Positions 9,448 through 19,010 of a stretch of 64,000 nucleotides of DNA are shown here, piece after piece. The translations under genes were made by a program, and so were the position numbers. The notes under the pieces are model-generated. The model was given only the letters and a program-made list of their open reading frames with translations. It made no database searches and was not told the DNA's origin. Origin of the DNA: DATDIC01 sp963764525 (GTDB taxonomy: Bacteria; Pseudomonadota; Alphaproteobacteria; Acetobacterales; Acetobacteraceae); assembly GCA_963764525.1 (NCBI GenBank), contig CAVXTC010000031.1, forward strand, positions 96,809 to 160,808, in the 5' to 3' direction. Position 1 is the first letter of the stretch. Every line of letters starts with the position of its first letter.

Positions 9448-9929
9448 TGAAATCTCGCAAGTTCTCCTATGCGCCAACGCTCCGGAACCAGCCAGCAACC
9501 GGGGTCGGACTGCGGATCAAAACGGCGCGCCAACGGCGCGAGATCAGCCAGGCCGAACTGGGCAAGCAGGTCGCAGTCACTGCCGGGGCGGTCGGCCAGT
9601 GGGAACTCGGATTGTCGAGTCCCAGTTCAGGACGCCTGCCGATGTTAGCCAAGGCGCTCCGTGTCTCGATGGATTGGCTGATCACCGGACAACTGGAGCC
9701 AGCAAACGAGCAGTCAGGCCGGACTGCCGTAGATCTGGACACCGGACTCGTGCAACAAGCTCATGTCTTCGGGATCGATGTGGTGTCTAAGCTCGACGAT
9801 TATCTGCGCGACCTGATCGCCAAGGCCCGGGAGCAGCATTGGCTGGATGAAAATCGTGGCGCTCTTGAGGACGCCAATGCCTTCCTTGCAAGAAATGGTC
9901 TCTGGAGTGATGGCCGGCGGCAGTTCTGA
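9447..9929 (+). CDS. XRE-type HTH antitoxin with a CcdA-like tail
   Basis: A 160-residue protein with two parts. Residues about 20-80 form an XRE/Cro-type helix-turn-helix (IKTARQRREISQAELG..., VTAGAVGQWELG, then ALRVSMDWLITG). Residues about 115-160 match the toxin-binding tail of CcdA antitoxins: an ENRGALEDANAFLARNGLW segment followed by a short basic end. Classical CcdA has a ribbon-helix-helix DNA-binding domain instead, so the DNA-binding module appears swapped. The ATG at 9447 is preferred over upstream starts because the HTH homology begins shortly after it. The stop shares its A with the ATG of the CcdB-like toxin (TGATG), typical of coupled toxin-antitoxin genes. Confidence 0.8.
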   Translation: MKSRKFSYAPTLRNQPATGVGLRIKTARQRREISQAELGKQVAVTAGAVGQWELGLSSPSSGRLPMLAKALRVSMDWLITGQLEPANEQSGRTAVDLDTGLVQQAHVFGIDVVSKLDDYLRDLIAKAREQHWLDENRGALEDANAFLARNGLWSDGRRQF

Positions 9930-10237
9930 TGCAGTTCGATGCGCACCGGAACGCCGGCGCATCTTCTGAGTATGCGCCATATCTGCTGGACATTCAGGCC
10001 GATCTGTTGGCCGATCTGGACACAAGAGTCGTGGTCCCGTTGGTCACCATGGGTGCCTTCGGCCGTCGCGCGGGCGGATTGCATCCGGTGTTCTCGATCG
10101 AGGGCGAACAGGTCGTGTTGGCGACGCACCTTGCCGCCGCCGTCCGTCGCAACGAGCTCGGGCTTCCGGTGATCTCGTTCCGCACAAAGCGGGACGAAAT
10201 TATCCGCGCCGTTGATACTCTTTTGGCTGGGGTATGA
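9929..10237 (+). CDS. ccdB: CcdB-like gyrase-poisoning toxin
   Basis: A 102-residue CcdB-family toxin. It begins MQFDAHRN and has the conserved YLLDIQADLL, RVVVPL and the C-terminal helix EIIRAVDTLLAG. CcdB proteins poison DNA gyrase; the last residues of the C-terminal helix are critical in the family, but here the end is shorter than the classical WGI tail, so target and potency are uncertain. It overlaps the antitoxin stop by one base and is followed by a convergent PLP-enzyme gene. Confidence 0.85.
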   Translation: MQFDAHRNAGASSEYAPYLLDIQADLLADLDTRVVVPLVTMGAFGRRAGGLHPVFSIEGEQVVLATHLAAAVRRNELGLPVISFRTKRDEIIRAVDTLLAGV

Positions 10238-10286
10238 CATCAACGGTCGAAAACGGGGCAAGCGGGAGTGACGGCTGACAAATTAG

Positions 10287-11487
10287 TCAGTCCGGCCAGC
10301 CAAGAAACGCCCGCGTCCGCCGCGCCCGGCGATCCTCAAACGGGGTAGCGATCACCGCGTTGGATGCCTGCGCGCGGTCCAGTTCCTCGGCGAGCCGCGC
10401 GGCAACCACCTCCGCCTCGCCGGGATGCAGGTTGCAGGGGTCCATCAGGAAGCAACCATGCTCGATCTCGTGGTCGCGCACGATCACCGGTTGCGGGCCG
10501 CTGGCCAGCCGGTCCGCGAGGTCCCAGGCAGTGATGCGGGCATCCTGGGCTCGCACCGCCACCTGCAACCGTTCCAGCGGGTTGCCGGTGGGATCGGGTT
10601 CAATGTCTGCCGCCACGCCCGGGCGGCCGGACAGCGTATCGCGCCACAACAGCAGCGCGGCGGTTTCCCGCGCCCGCACCGCGGCGTTGTCGCGCCGTTC
10701 CCACGCATACAGCGCAGCGATGGTACCCGCGATTCCCTCCTTGCCGACCTTCATGCCACGCCCGATACCACGGTTCTGCAAATACGCCGCGCGGATCAGC
10801 GGTTTGCGCCCGGCGACGATCCCGGCCGTGGGACCGCCCAGGAACTTGTGCGCCGAATAGCAGACCAGGTCTGCGCCGGCCGCCAGGAAGGCCCGCAAAT
10901 CGTACTCCGATGCCGCATCAACGATGACCGGCACGCCGCGCGCGTGGCACGGCTCGGCGAACGCCGGCAGTCCAAGCATCCCACGTTGCACCGTATGATG
11001 CGAAACGACATACACCACCGCCGCCGTCCGCTCATTCAGCGCGCCGGCCAGTTGATACCCCCGCGTGGAGGTCGCCTGTCCCACCGGCACCACCCTGCGC
11101 GCCGGTCAGCCGGATCGCCTGTTCGATCGGCGCGCCATAGGAAACCATATGTCCGGCCTGAATGATGACCTCGTGCTTCAACCCGGCCGTGTCCGGCAGG
11201 CGTTCGATCGCGGCGAGATCATCGCCGGTCATCGCGCCGGCGATGCCCAGGGTAATCGCGGCGCTGCATGAGGCGGTGACAAAGCCCGCCTCGGCCCCGC
11301 ACAGCCGAGCGATGGCGGCGCTCGCGCGGCGTTGCAGGTCATCGATCTCGACAAACTCCGTCAGGATCGCCGCGACCGCGCTGATTGCTTCCGGCACCGC
11401 GATCGATGCGCCAAGCGCGGTCATCGTGCCTGATACGTTGATGATCGGCCGCAGCCCCAGGCGGGCGCGGATATCGGATGCATCCAT
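10287..11487 (-). CDS. SelA/DgaE-like PLP-dependent enzyme (one frameshift)
   Basis: About 400 residues of the SelA/D-glucosaminate-6-phosphate ammonia-lyase (DgaE) group of fold-type I PLP enzymes. It opens with RPIINVSGTMTALGAS, characteristic of this group, contains TASCSAAITLGIAG, and has the PLP lysine in YSAHKFLGGPTAG. One extra G at about 11095 joins the two reading frames at RLTGA|VVPVGQ. The ATG at 11487 has GGAG eight bases upstream. True SelA is unlikely: no selB, selC or SECIS element is seen. It is divergent from an amino-acid ABC importer, suggesting it acts on the imported compound as an ammonia-lyase or racemase-like enzyme (inference). Confidence 0.75.
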
Positions 11488-11577
11488 GGCAGTCTCCTGG
11501 ACGGCGCTTCCCCCGGTCAGGCTCCTGTGCCAGTCTTGCACGGACCAGCAACGAGCAAGAGCTCACCGGGGGAAACC

Positions 11578-12442
11578 ATGACCGACCGACAGCAGCGGCG
11601 CAATTTTCTCGCTCTTGGCGGCGCCGGGGTGCTTGTCGCCGCCGCGCTGGATGCGCCGCGCGCCGCCGCCCAGGCGCCACCCGCGTCGTTGCTGCGCACG
11701 GTGCTCGACCGCGGGCACCTGATCGTCGGCACCGGGTCCACCAACCCGCCCTGGCATTTCGAGGACGATGCCGGCAAGCTGACCGGCATGGATATCGCCA
11801 TGGCGCGCATCCTGGCAAAGGGCCTGTTCGACGATGAAACCAAGGTCGAGTATGTCATCCAGGATCCGGCAGCGCGTATCCCGAACATCACGACCGGCAA
11901 GGTCGATGTCGTCATCCAGTTCATGACAGTGTCGCCGGCCCGCGCGCAGTTGGTGGCGTTCTCGCGGCCGTACTACGTGGAAGGCGCCGCGCTGATGACG
12001 ACGCCGCAAGGCAAGTGGCAGACCTACGACTGCGTTGAAGGCGGCCGGGAAGCAGGTCCGCGCTTCGGTGCTGCAGAACGTCGATGCCGATATCCTGGTG
12101 CATAACGCGCTGCCGGACGCACAGGTGCTGCAACTGGATACCCAGGCCAACACGTTCCAGGCGATCACCGCCGGCCGCGCCGATGTCGCTGTGGTGGATG
12201 CCTCGACGGTGAAATGGCTGGTCAAGAAGAACCCGGGCGCCTACACCAATCCCGGCTACGCGTATGAGGCGCAGCTCTACAGCGCAGCGATGCGGCAGGG
12301 CGACCCGGACTGGCTGCAATGGGTCAACACCTGCTTCAATGTCGCCATGCACGGGCACCAGCCGGAGATCTATACCGCCGCGTTCGAGGAATTCTTCGGC
12401 GAGAAACCGCCGCCGCAGGTGCCGGGTTTCCCGCCGATCTGA
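11578..12442 (+). CDS. Amino-acid ABC transporter substrate-binding protein, family 3 (one frameshift)
   Basis: A polar amino-acid binding protein of about 287 residues. A twin-arginine-like signal starts QQRRNFLALGGAG, followed by an Ala-rich cleavage region ending APRAAAQA. The mature protein has the family-3 pattern (LIVGTGSTNPPWHFEDDAGKLTGMDI). A single extra T at about 12035 splits the chain between GKWQTYD and LKAAGKQV. RBS GGGGG lies just before the ATG. First gene of a four-gene ABC operon (binding protein, two permeases, ATPase), divergent from the SelA/DgaE-like gene with about 90 bp between. Confidence 0.8.
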
Positions 12443-12460
12443 CCGGCGTTTCGGCACAGG

Positions 12461-13130
12461 GTGAACTACCACCTCAATTTCCATTTCGTCTGGCGCTACT
12501 TCGACCGTCTGGAATGGGGGCTGCTGCTGAGCCTGGAACTCGCCGTGCTCGGCGTGCTTGCCGGGACGGTGATCGGGCTCGGTCTGGCCCTGCTGGCATC
12601 GGCGTCCGGCCGCATCGTCCGGACGCTCATCGCGGCTTATGTCGAATTCATCCGTAACGTGCCGCTGCTGCTGCTGGTCTATCTGGTGTTTTACGGGATC
12701 CCGAGCGTCGGCGGCTTCGCCTACAACGCCACGACCAGCTTCGTGATCACGCTGGCGGTCTATGCCGGCGCGTACCTGGTGGAGGTGTTCCGCGCCGGGC
12801 TGCAATCGGTGCCGCGCGGGCTGATCGATGCCGGCCGGGCGATCGGGCTGACGCCGGCGCAGCGCGTGGTGTGGGTCGTCTTGCCGACGATGTTCCGCAT
12901 CGTGCTGCCCTCGCTCGGCAACGCGTTCATTCAGCCTGTTCAAGGACACGTCGCTGGCTTCCGTCATCGCGGTGCCGGAGCTCGCGTACGGCGCCAACTG
13001 GATCTACACCAACACCTTCCGCATCGTCGAAGTGTATGCGGTGGTGACCCCGATGTACCTGGTCACCGGATGGCTGCTGCTGCTCGGGCTGCGCGGGCTG
13101 GAGCGGCGGTTCGCGGTGCAGCGCCGATGA
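12461..13130 (+). CDS. Amino-acid ABC transporter permease 1 (one frameshift)
   Basis: A HisM/GlnP-type permease of about 222 residues with a GTG start at 12461. Visible helices include LLLSLELAVLGVLAGTVIGLGLALL and PLLLLVYLVFYGI. The EAA loop for ATPase docking reads GLIDAGRAIGLTPAQRVVWVVLP. One extra base at about 12935 interrupts the normal NAFISLFKDTSLASVIAVPEL continuation. The TGA overlaps the next ATG (ATGA). It forms the membrane channel with the following permease. Confidence 0.8.
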
Positions 13131-13776
13131 GCGTGATGCTCGCCAGCCTGCCGTTCCTGTGGCGGGGGCTGCTGGTCACGTTGGAGGTGTCCGCGATCGT
13201 TGTTGTTGTCGCGCTGCTGGCCGGCGTGCTGCTCGGGCTGGGCCTGACGTTCGGTCCGCGCATCGTCGCCTGGCCGATCCGGCTGTACAGCGACGTGATG
13301 CGCGGCACGCCGCTGCTCGTGCTGATCTTCTTCATCTATTACGCACTGCCGATAACGGGTCTGAAGATCGGCAATTTCTGGGCCGCGCTGCGTGGCATTG
13401 GCGGCGTTTGAGACAGCGCACGTCGCCGAGGTTGCCCGCGGCGCGCTGCAGTCCGATCCATGCCGGGCAGACCGAGGCGGCCAAGGCGATCGGGCTGACC
13501 TTCGGACAGCGCATGATCTACGTGATCTTTCCGCAGGCGCTGCGTCGCTTTTTGCCGCCGTGGATGAACACGGTGGTGGATACCGTAAAGGGCAGCGCGC
13601 TGGTGTCGCTGGTCGGCATCGTCGATCTCATGCTGTCGATCCAGCAGGTGATCGGACGCACGTTCCGGCCGATGCCGCTGTATATCCTGGGGGCACTGAT
13701 CTATTTCGCGATCAACTACGCGCTGTCGCTGACGGCGCGAAGGCTGGAGGCGCGGTTCGCCTATGTCCGGGAGTGA
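13127..13776 (+). CDS. Amino-acid ABC transporter permease 2 (two frameshifts)
   Basis: The second permease of the importer, about 216 residues. The N-terminal helix (LLVTLEVSAIVVVVALLAGVLLGL) and VMRGTPLLVLIFFIYYALP are intact. Two single-base insertions at about 13395 and 13455 interrupt the segment FETAHVAEVARGALQSI and the EAA loop GQTEAAKAIGLTFGQRM. The rest (NTVVDTVKGSALVSLVGIVDLM) is typical of His/Glu/Gln permeases. It overlaps the previous gene by 4 bp and the ATPase by 14 bp. Confidence 0.8.
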
Positions 13777-14544
13777 GGCGCGGTCACTGGTGCGGGTGCG
13801 CGCGCTGACCAAGTCGTTCGGCGCCAACCAGGTGCTAAAGGGCGTCGATCTGGACGTGCACCGCGGTGAGGTGGTGGCGATCATCGGCGCCAGCGGCAGC
13901 GGCAAGACGACGCTGCTGCGATGCATCAACCTGCTGGAGCGATACGACGGCGGCTCCGTGCAGGTCGATGGCGTCGAGGTCGGCTACCGCGAGCGACCGT
14001 CGTCCGCGCGGCGAGCGGGAACTGGCGCCGATCCGCGCCGGCACCGGCATGGTGTTCCAGCTCTTCAACCTGTTCCCGCATCTGACGGCGGCGGAGAACG
14101 TGATGCTCGGCCTGCGCAAGGTGCGCCGCATGAGCCCGGCGGGAGGCGCGCGCGCTGGCCGAGCAATGGCTGGCGCGGGTCGGCCTGGGCGACAAGCTGG
14201 ACAGCCTGCCGTATGAGCTGTCGGGCGGGCAGCAGCAGCGCGTCGGCATTGCCCGCGCGGTGGCGATGAACCCGAAGGTGCTGCTGCTGGACGAGATCAC
14301 CTCCGCGCTGGATCCCGAGCTGGTCGGCGAAGTGCTGACAGTGGTGCATGATCTCGCGCGCGAGGGCATGACGATGATCCTGGTTACGCACGAGATGACA
14401 TTCGCCCGCGATGTGGCGGCGCGGGTGGTGTTCATGGATGCCGGCCGGGTGGCGGTGGAGGGCACGCCGCGCGAAGTGTTCGGGGCGCAGACGCACGATC
14501 GGCTGCGGGCGTTCCTGGCGCGGATCGAGCTGCGGGGGGTATGA
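13763..14544 (+). CDS. Amino-acid ABC transporter ATP-binding protein (two frameshifts)
   Basis: A GlnQ/HisP-type ATPase of about 260 residues. Walker A is GASGSGKTT, the Q-loop MVFQLFNLFPHLT, the signature LSGGQQQR, Walker B VLLLDEITSALDPE and the H-loop LVTHEM. Two single-base insertions, at about 14005 and 14140, displace the segments before the Q-loop and after RRMSPA. Every catalytic motif is otherwise present, so the gene is probably functional in the organism. Last gene of the importer operon; a long palindrome follows 20 bp downstream. Confidence 0.8.
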
Positions 14545-14564
14545 GGGAAACAACCTGGCTTGCG

Positions 14565-14633
14565 GTAGGGCGGAAAAGCGCAGCGTATTCCGCCGTACCG
14601 GATGGCGGAATGCGCTGCGCTTTTCCGCCCTAC
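14565..14633. terminator. Very long palindrome, probable terminator / repeat element
   Basis: Two 30-bp arms (14565-14594 and 14604-14633) are reverse complements with a single T/G-type mismatch, separated by a 9-nt loop. The right arm is followed by GTTTTT. It can act as an intrinsic terminator for the ABC operon. The core (GGCGGAAAAGCGCAGCG) resembles GC-rich palindromic elements that recur in proteobacterial intergenic DNA, and a related shorter copy lies at 62066-62096, so it may also be a dispersed repeat. Confidence 0.8.
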
Positions 14634-14686
14634 GTTTTTCGTGCCACTGGTGTTTGATACCGTTCGATCTCAAGACAGCGACCGCA

Positions 14687-17154
14687 ATGCCGCCCGCTCT
14701 CATTCCCGACCTTCCGGTCGCCGACGCACTGCCGGCGCTGCAAGCCGCACTTGCGGCGGGACCGAATGCGGTGCTGGTCGCCCCGCCGGGTGCCGGGAAG
14801 ACCACGCTGGTCCCCCTCGCTTTGCTGGCAGCGCCCTGGCGCGGCGACCAGCGCATCCTGATGCTGGAACCGCGACGGCTGGCCACCCGCGCCGCCGCCG
14901 CGCGCATGGCGACGCTGCTCGGCGAACCGGTCGGGTGCACTGTCGGCTACCGCACCCGCCTCGATAGCAACATTTCGGTCGCGACACGCATCGAGGTGGT
15001 CACCGACGGGCTGCTGCTGCGCCGCCTGCATTCCGATCCAGGTCTCTCCGGCGTCGCGGCGGTGATCCTCGATGAGGTGCATGAGCGGTCGCTGGACTCC
15101 GACCTTGCCCTCGCCCTCTGCCTCGATCTTCAGCGCGTGCTGCGCCCGGAGCTGCGGCTGATCGCCATGTCGGCGACCATGGACGGCGCCCGTCTCGCCG
15201 CCCTGATGGACGCAGAAGTAATCGAGAGCGCCGGACGGCTGTTCCCGATCGATGTGCTGCACGCCAGACGCGACATCCCAAGCGTCCGCGACCTGCCCGA
15301 TGCCATGTCCCGCGCCATCCGCGCCGCCCTTACCGAGCAGGCCGGCGACATCCTCGCGTTCCTGCCCGGGATGGGGGAGATCCGCCGCACCCAGGCAGCC
15401 CTCGGCGGTTGCGGCGCGCTGGTGCTGCCGCTGCATGGCGAACTGCCGCCGACCGAGCAGGACCGCGCGCTGCGTCCGGCGGAAACGCGCCGCGTCGTCC
15501 TCGCCACCTCGATCGCCGAGACGTCGCTGACCGTTCCCGGCGTTCGTATCGTCATCGACGGCGGCTGGCGGCGGGCGCCGCGGCTGGACCCCGGCACCGG
15601 CCTCACCCGACTGGCGACGCTGCGCATCTCCCGCGCCGCTGCCGACCAGCGAGCCGGACGGGCCGGGCGGGAGGCGGCGGGCACCGCCATCCGCCTGTGG
15701 TCGGAGGCGCTGCATCGCGGGCTGCCGGCATTCGACCGTCCGGAAATCCTTGAGGCCGAACTGTCCTCCCTGGCGCTGGATTGCGCCGCCTGGGGCACGG
15801 CGCCCGACGCGCTGCCGTTCCAGGACAATCCGCCGGCGGGCGCGCTCGCCGCCGCCGCGGCGCTGCTGACAGAACTGGGCGCGCTGGACCCCGCCGGCGC
15901 GATCACCGAACTGGGGGGCCGCATGGCACGGCTCGGCGCGCATCCTCGGCTGGCCGCCATGATGCTGGCGGCGGACACGAAAAGCGAAGCGGCCAGGGCC
16001 GCCGATATTGCCGCGCTGCTGGAGGAGCGCGATCCGCTGCGCCGTGGAGACGCGCCGGCCGACCTGGCCCTGCGCCTGGCCGCGCTGGCCGACGGCGATC
16101 CGGATGCCGATCGCGCCGCGCTTTCCCGCATCCGGCGCGCCGCCGCGCAGTATCGGCGCCGGCTCGGCATCCCATCCGATCAGCAGCCGGACGGCGACCC
16201 CGGGCGGCTGGTCGCGGCTGGATTTCCGGACCGGGTTGCGCAGCGACGGGGCGAACCTGGCAGCTTCCGCCTCGCCGGGGGCGGGGGCGCCCGGCTGGCG
16301 CGCATCGACAAACTGGCCGGCGTCCCGCTGCTGGCCGTCGCCGCGCTGGAGATGAAGGGATCGCCGCAGATCCGCCTCGCCGCGCCACTTGATCCGGACG
16401 CGCTGCCGCCCGTTCTGGCGGCCCGCGTGACGGAGCAGACCGAGACCGCGTTCGATGCGGCCGCCGGCGCAGGTACCTGGCGCGCCGCCGGCGGCGGCTC
16501 GGCGCGCTGGTGCTGAGCGACCGCACCGTGCCGGCGGACCCTGCCGAGCTGGCCTCGGCGCTCGCTGCCGCAGTGGCGGCCGACCAGCTTCGGCCACTGC
16601 CCTGGACCGAGGCGGCACGGCAGCTTCAGGCTCGGATCGCCCTGATGCGGGGCATCGAACCCGACCAAGGCTGGCCCGATTTATCGGACACGGCGCTGGC
16701 GGCCGGCGTGCAGGCGTGGCTGACCCCTGTTCTTGGCGAGTTCTCCCGGCTGGCGGATCTTGCTCGGCTGGACCTCCGTATGCTGCTGCGCAACGCATTG
16801 CCCGGCGCGATGGCCGCCCGGCTCGATCGCGAGCTGCCGACCGACATCGCCCTGCCCGGCGGGCGCGCCGCCATCGATTACCGCCAGCCGGTGCCGACGG
16901 CCGGCGCGCGAGCGCAAGCCTTCTATGGGCTATCGGACACGCCGAAGCTGGCTGGCGGACGCGTGAAGCTATCCCTGGCGCTGCTGTCGCCGGCCGGCCG
17001 TCCGACGGCGGTCACCGCGGACCTCGCCGGCTTCTGGCGGGGCGGCTGGGCGGAGGTTCGGCGAGAGCTACGTGGCCGCTACCCCAAACACGACTGGCCC
17101 GAGGATCCGGGCGGGGTGAAGATCCGGGGAAATGACGAATCACTCACTCGGTGA
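14687..17154 (+). CDS. hrpB: ATP-dependent helicase HrpB (frameshifted near the middle)
   Basis: A DEAH-box helicase of about 820 residues. Walker A is APPGAGKTT (32-40), the DExH box LDEVHERS, motif III MSATMDG, motif V TSIAETSLTVPGV and motif VI QRAGRAGR. The C-terminal HrpB region follows (LGIPSDQ..., DYRQPVPTAGARAQAFYG, LAGFWRGGWAEVRRELRGRYPKHDWPEDP), which identifies HrpB rather than HrpA. Two inserted bases near 16475 shift the frame at the ARRRRRLGALVLSDR segment, so the C-terminal third reads in another frame. The ATG at 14687 has only a weak RBS. HrpB function is not settled; it is non-essential in most bacteria. Confidence 0.85.
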
Positions 17155-17209
17155 TTCTTGTTGCATTCGCGCCGCCATGCCATGTCCTGGGCAAAAGGAT
17201 CCGCCGACG

Positions 17210-18310
17210 ATGCATGCTCGACCTGCCTGGCTGCGCCCGAAGGGCCTCGTGCTGGGCATCGCCCTGCTCACCTCTGCCTGCGCGGCCACCACCGTGCCGC
17301 GGTTGGCCGATGCGCGCGGCGCGCCCGACAGCTTCGCCCCGCTGGTCAAGAAGGTGCTGCCGGCTGTGGTGAACATCGCGGTGACCGAAACGGTCACCGG
17401 CGGCGACATGGCGGCCCAATTGCCGCCCGAGCTGCGCGACACGCCGTTGGGCCGGGAGTTCCGCCGACGCTTCGGCAGTCAGCGCGAGCAGGTGCTGGGC
17501 GCCGGCTCGGGCTTCATCATCGACCCATCCGGCATCATCGTCACCAACAACCACGTGGTCGGACACGCCAGCAAGATCATCGTATCGTTGACCGACGGCA
17601 CGGAATTGCCGGCGCACGTCATCGGTTCGGATGAGCTGACCGATGTCGCGGTCATCAAGGTGGATGCCTCGCACCCGCTGCCGGCGGTCATCTGGGGCGA
17701 TTCGAGCAAGGTCGAAGTGGGCGATTGGATTCTTGCCGCCGGCAACCCGTTCGGTCTCGGCGGTTCGGTGACCGCCGGCATCGTTTCGGCCGAGGGCCGG
17801 GACCTCGGCGAAGGCCCGTTCGACCGCTTCCTGCAGCTCGATGCGCCGATCAACCCCGGCAATTCCGGCGGGCCGACCTTCAATCTGGACGGCCAAGTGG
17901 TCGGGATGACCACAGCGATCGTGACGCCCTCGGGCGGCTCGGTCGGCATCGGCTTCGCGATCCCCAGCAATTTGATCAGCCACACGGTTGACGAACTGCG
18001 GTCGCACGGGCGGATCGAGCGCGGCTGGCTGGGGGTTTCGGTGCAAAACCTGGGTGCCGACACCGGCCGGCGCGGGGACGTCGAAATCGCCGGGATCGCG
18101 CCGAGCGGGCCCGCGTTGCACGCCGGCTTGCGTACCGGCGATGTGGTGCTGGCAGTCGATGGGCACGTCATCGACAGCACCGGCGGACTGATCCGGGCGG
18201 TTGCCGAGAAATCGCCCGGCACGATGGTGCAGGTCAAGATACGGCGCGACGGGCACGAGCTGACCATTCCGGTCACCGTGGGCCGCCGGCCGCCCGAGCA
18301 GTCCGGCTGA
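17210..18310 (+). CDS. HtrA/DegP-type serine protease with one PDZ domain
   Basis: A 366-residue trypsin-like periplasmic protease. The catalytic triad is visible as His115 (NNHVVG), Asp145 (LTDVAVIK) and Ser219 (GNSGGP). One C-terminal PDZ domain follows (about 260-350, GWLGVSVQNL to VLAVDGHVI). The N-terminus has a hydrophobic signal ending LLTSAC, so it may be lipid-anchored, although the lipobox is weak. The ATG at 17210 is preferred because an AAAAGGAT site precedes it and the signal peptide starts there. It heads an operon with a response regulator (16 bp gap) and sensor kinase, the arrangement expected for envelope-stress control. Confidence 0.85.
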   Translation: MHARPAWLRPKGLVLGIALLTSACAATTVPRLADARGAPDSFAPLVKKVLPAVVNIAVTETVTGGDMAAQLPPELRDTPLGREFRRRFGSQREQVLGAGSGFIIDPSGIIVTNNHVVGHASKIIVSLTDGTELPAHVIGSDELTDVAVIKVDASHPLPAVIWGDSSKVEVGDWILAAGNPFGLGGSVTAGIVSAEGRDLGEGPFDRFLQLDAPINPGNSGGPTFNLDGQVVGMTTAIVTPSGGSVGIGFAIPSNLISHTVDELRSHGRIERGWLGVSVQNLGADTGRRGDVEIAGIAPSGPALHAGLRTGDVVLAVDGHVIDSTGGLIRAVAEKSPGTMVQVKIRRDGHELTIPVTVGRRPPEQSG

Positions 18311-18326
18311 GGAAAGGCAAGAGCGG

Positions 18327-19010
18327 ATGCGTATCCTGGTGGTTGAGGACGACAAGGACGTTGCTGGCTTCGTCGTGCGTGGCCTGCGCGAGGCCGGGCA
18401 CGTGGTGGAGCATGCCGATACCGGCCGCGACGGGTTGTTCATGGCGGCGAGTGAAACATTCGACGCGGTCATCCTGGACCGCATGCTGCCCGGCGGCATC
18501 GACGGACTGCGGCTGCTGGAAACCCTGCGGGCTCAGCAGAACGCGGTCCCTGTGCTGATCCTTTCGGCAATGGCCGAGGTGGACGATCGGGTGCGCGGGC
18601 TCAAGGCCGGGGGCGATGATTACCTGACCAAGCCATTCGCGTTCGCTGAGCTGCTCGCCCGGGTGGAGGCGCTGGCCCGTCGCGGCAAGGCCGAAGGTCC
18701 GGTGACGAAACTGACGGTCGCCGACCTGGAACTCGATCTGCTGTCGCGTCAGGTGAAGCGGGCCGGGCAGAAGATCGATCTGCAGCCGCGCGAGTTCCGA
18801 CTGCTGGAATACCTGATGCGGCACGCCGGCCAGGTGGTGACGCGCACGATGCTGCTGGAAGGCGTCTGGGATTATCATTTCGATCCGCAGACCAACGTGA
18901 TCGATGTGCACGTGTCGCGGCTGCGTCAGAAAGTCGACAAGCCGTTCCCGATCCCGCTGATCCACACGGTGCGCAACGCCGGGTACATGATGCGCGTCGA
19001 ACCTACGTGA
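18327..19010 (+). CDS. OmpR/PhoB-family response regulator
   Basis: 227 residues. Receiver domain with the acidic pair in VVEDD, phospho-acceptor Asp51 (VILDRML) and conserved Lys102 (LTKPF). The C-terminal winged helix (about 130-225) has the OmpR signature (LQPREFRLLEYLMRH, DVHVSRLRQKVD, IHTVRNAGYMM). RBS GGAAAGG lies ten bases before the ATG. Its TGA overlaps the GTG start of the kinase. It probably controls the upstream htrA-like gene and envelope functions, by analogy with CpxR-like systems. Confidence 0.9.
   Translation: MRILVVEDDKDVAGFVVRGLREAGHVVEHADTGRDGLFMAASETFDAVILDRMLPGGIDGLRLLETLRAQQNAVPVLILSAMAEVDDRVRGLKAGGDDYLTKPFAFAELLARVEALARRGKAEGPVTKLTVADLELDLLSRQVKRAGQKIDLQPREFRLLEYLMRHAGQVVTRTMLLEGVWDYHFDPQTNVIDVHVSRLRQKVDKPFPIPLIHTVRNAGYMMRVEPT

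Noticed and set aside
10287..11487. Selenocysteine synthesis (SelA) locus
   Set aside because: The protein fits the SelA/DgaE superfamily but no selB, selC or SECIS is present; the opening motif favours ammonia-lyase-like relatives.
14630..16798. 722-codon open frame on the minus strand opposite hrpB
   Set aside because: It is the antisense shadow of hrpB, Arg/Gly/Gln-rich with no family resemblance, and high GC keeps such frames open.
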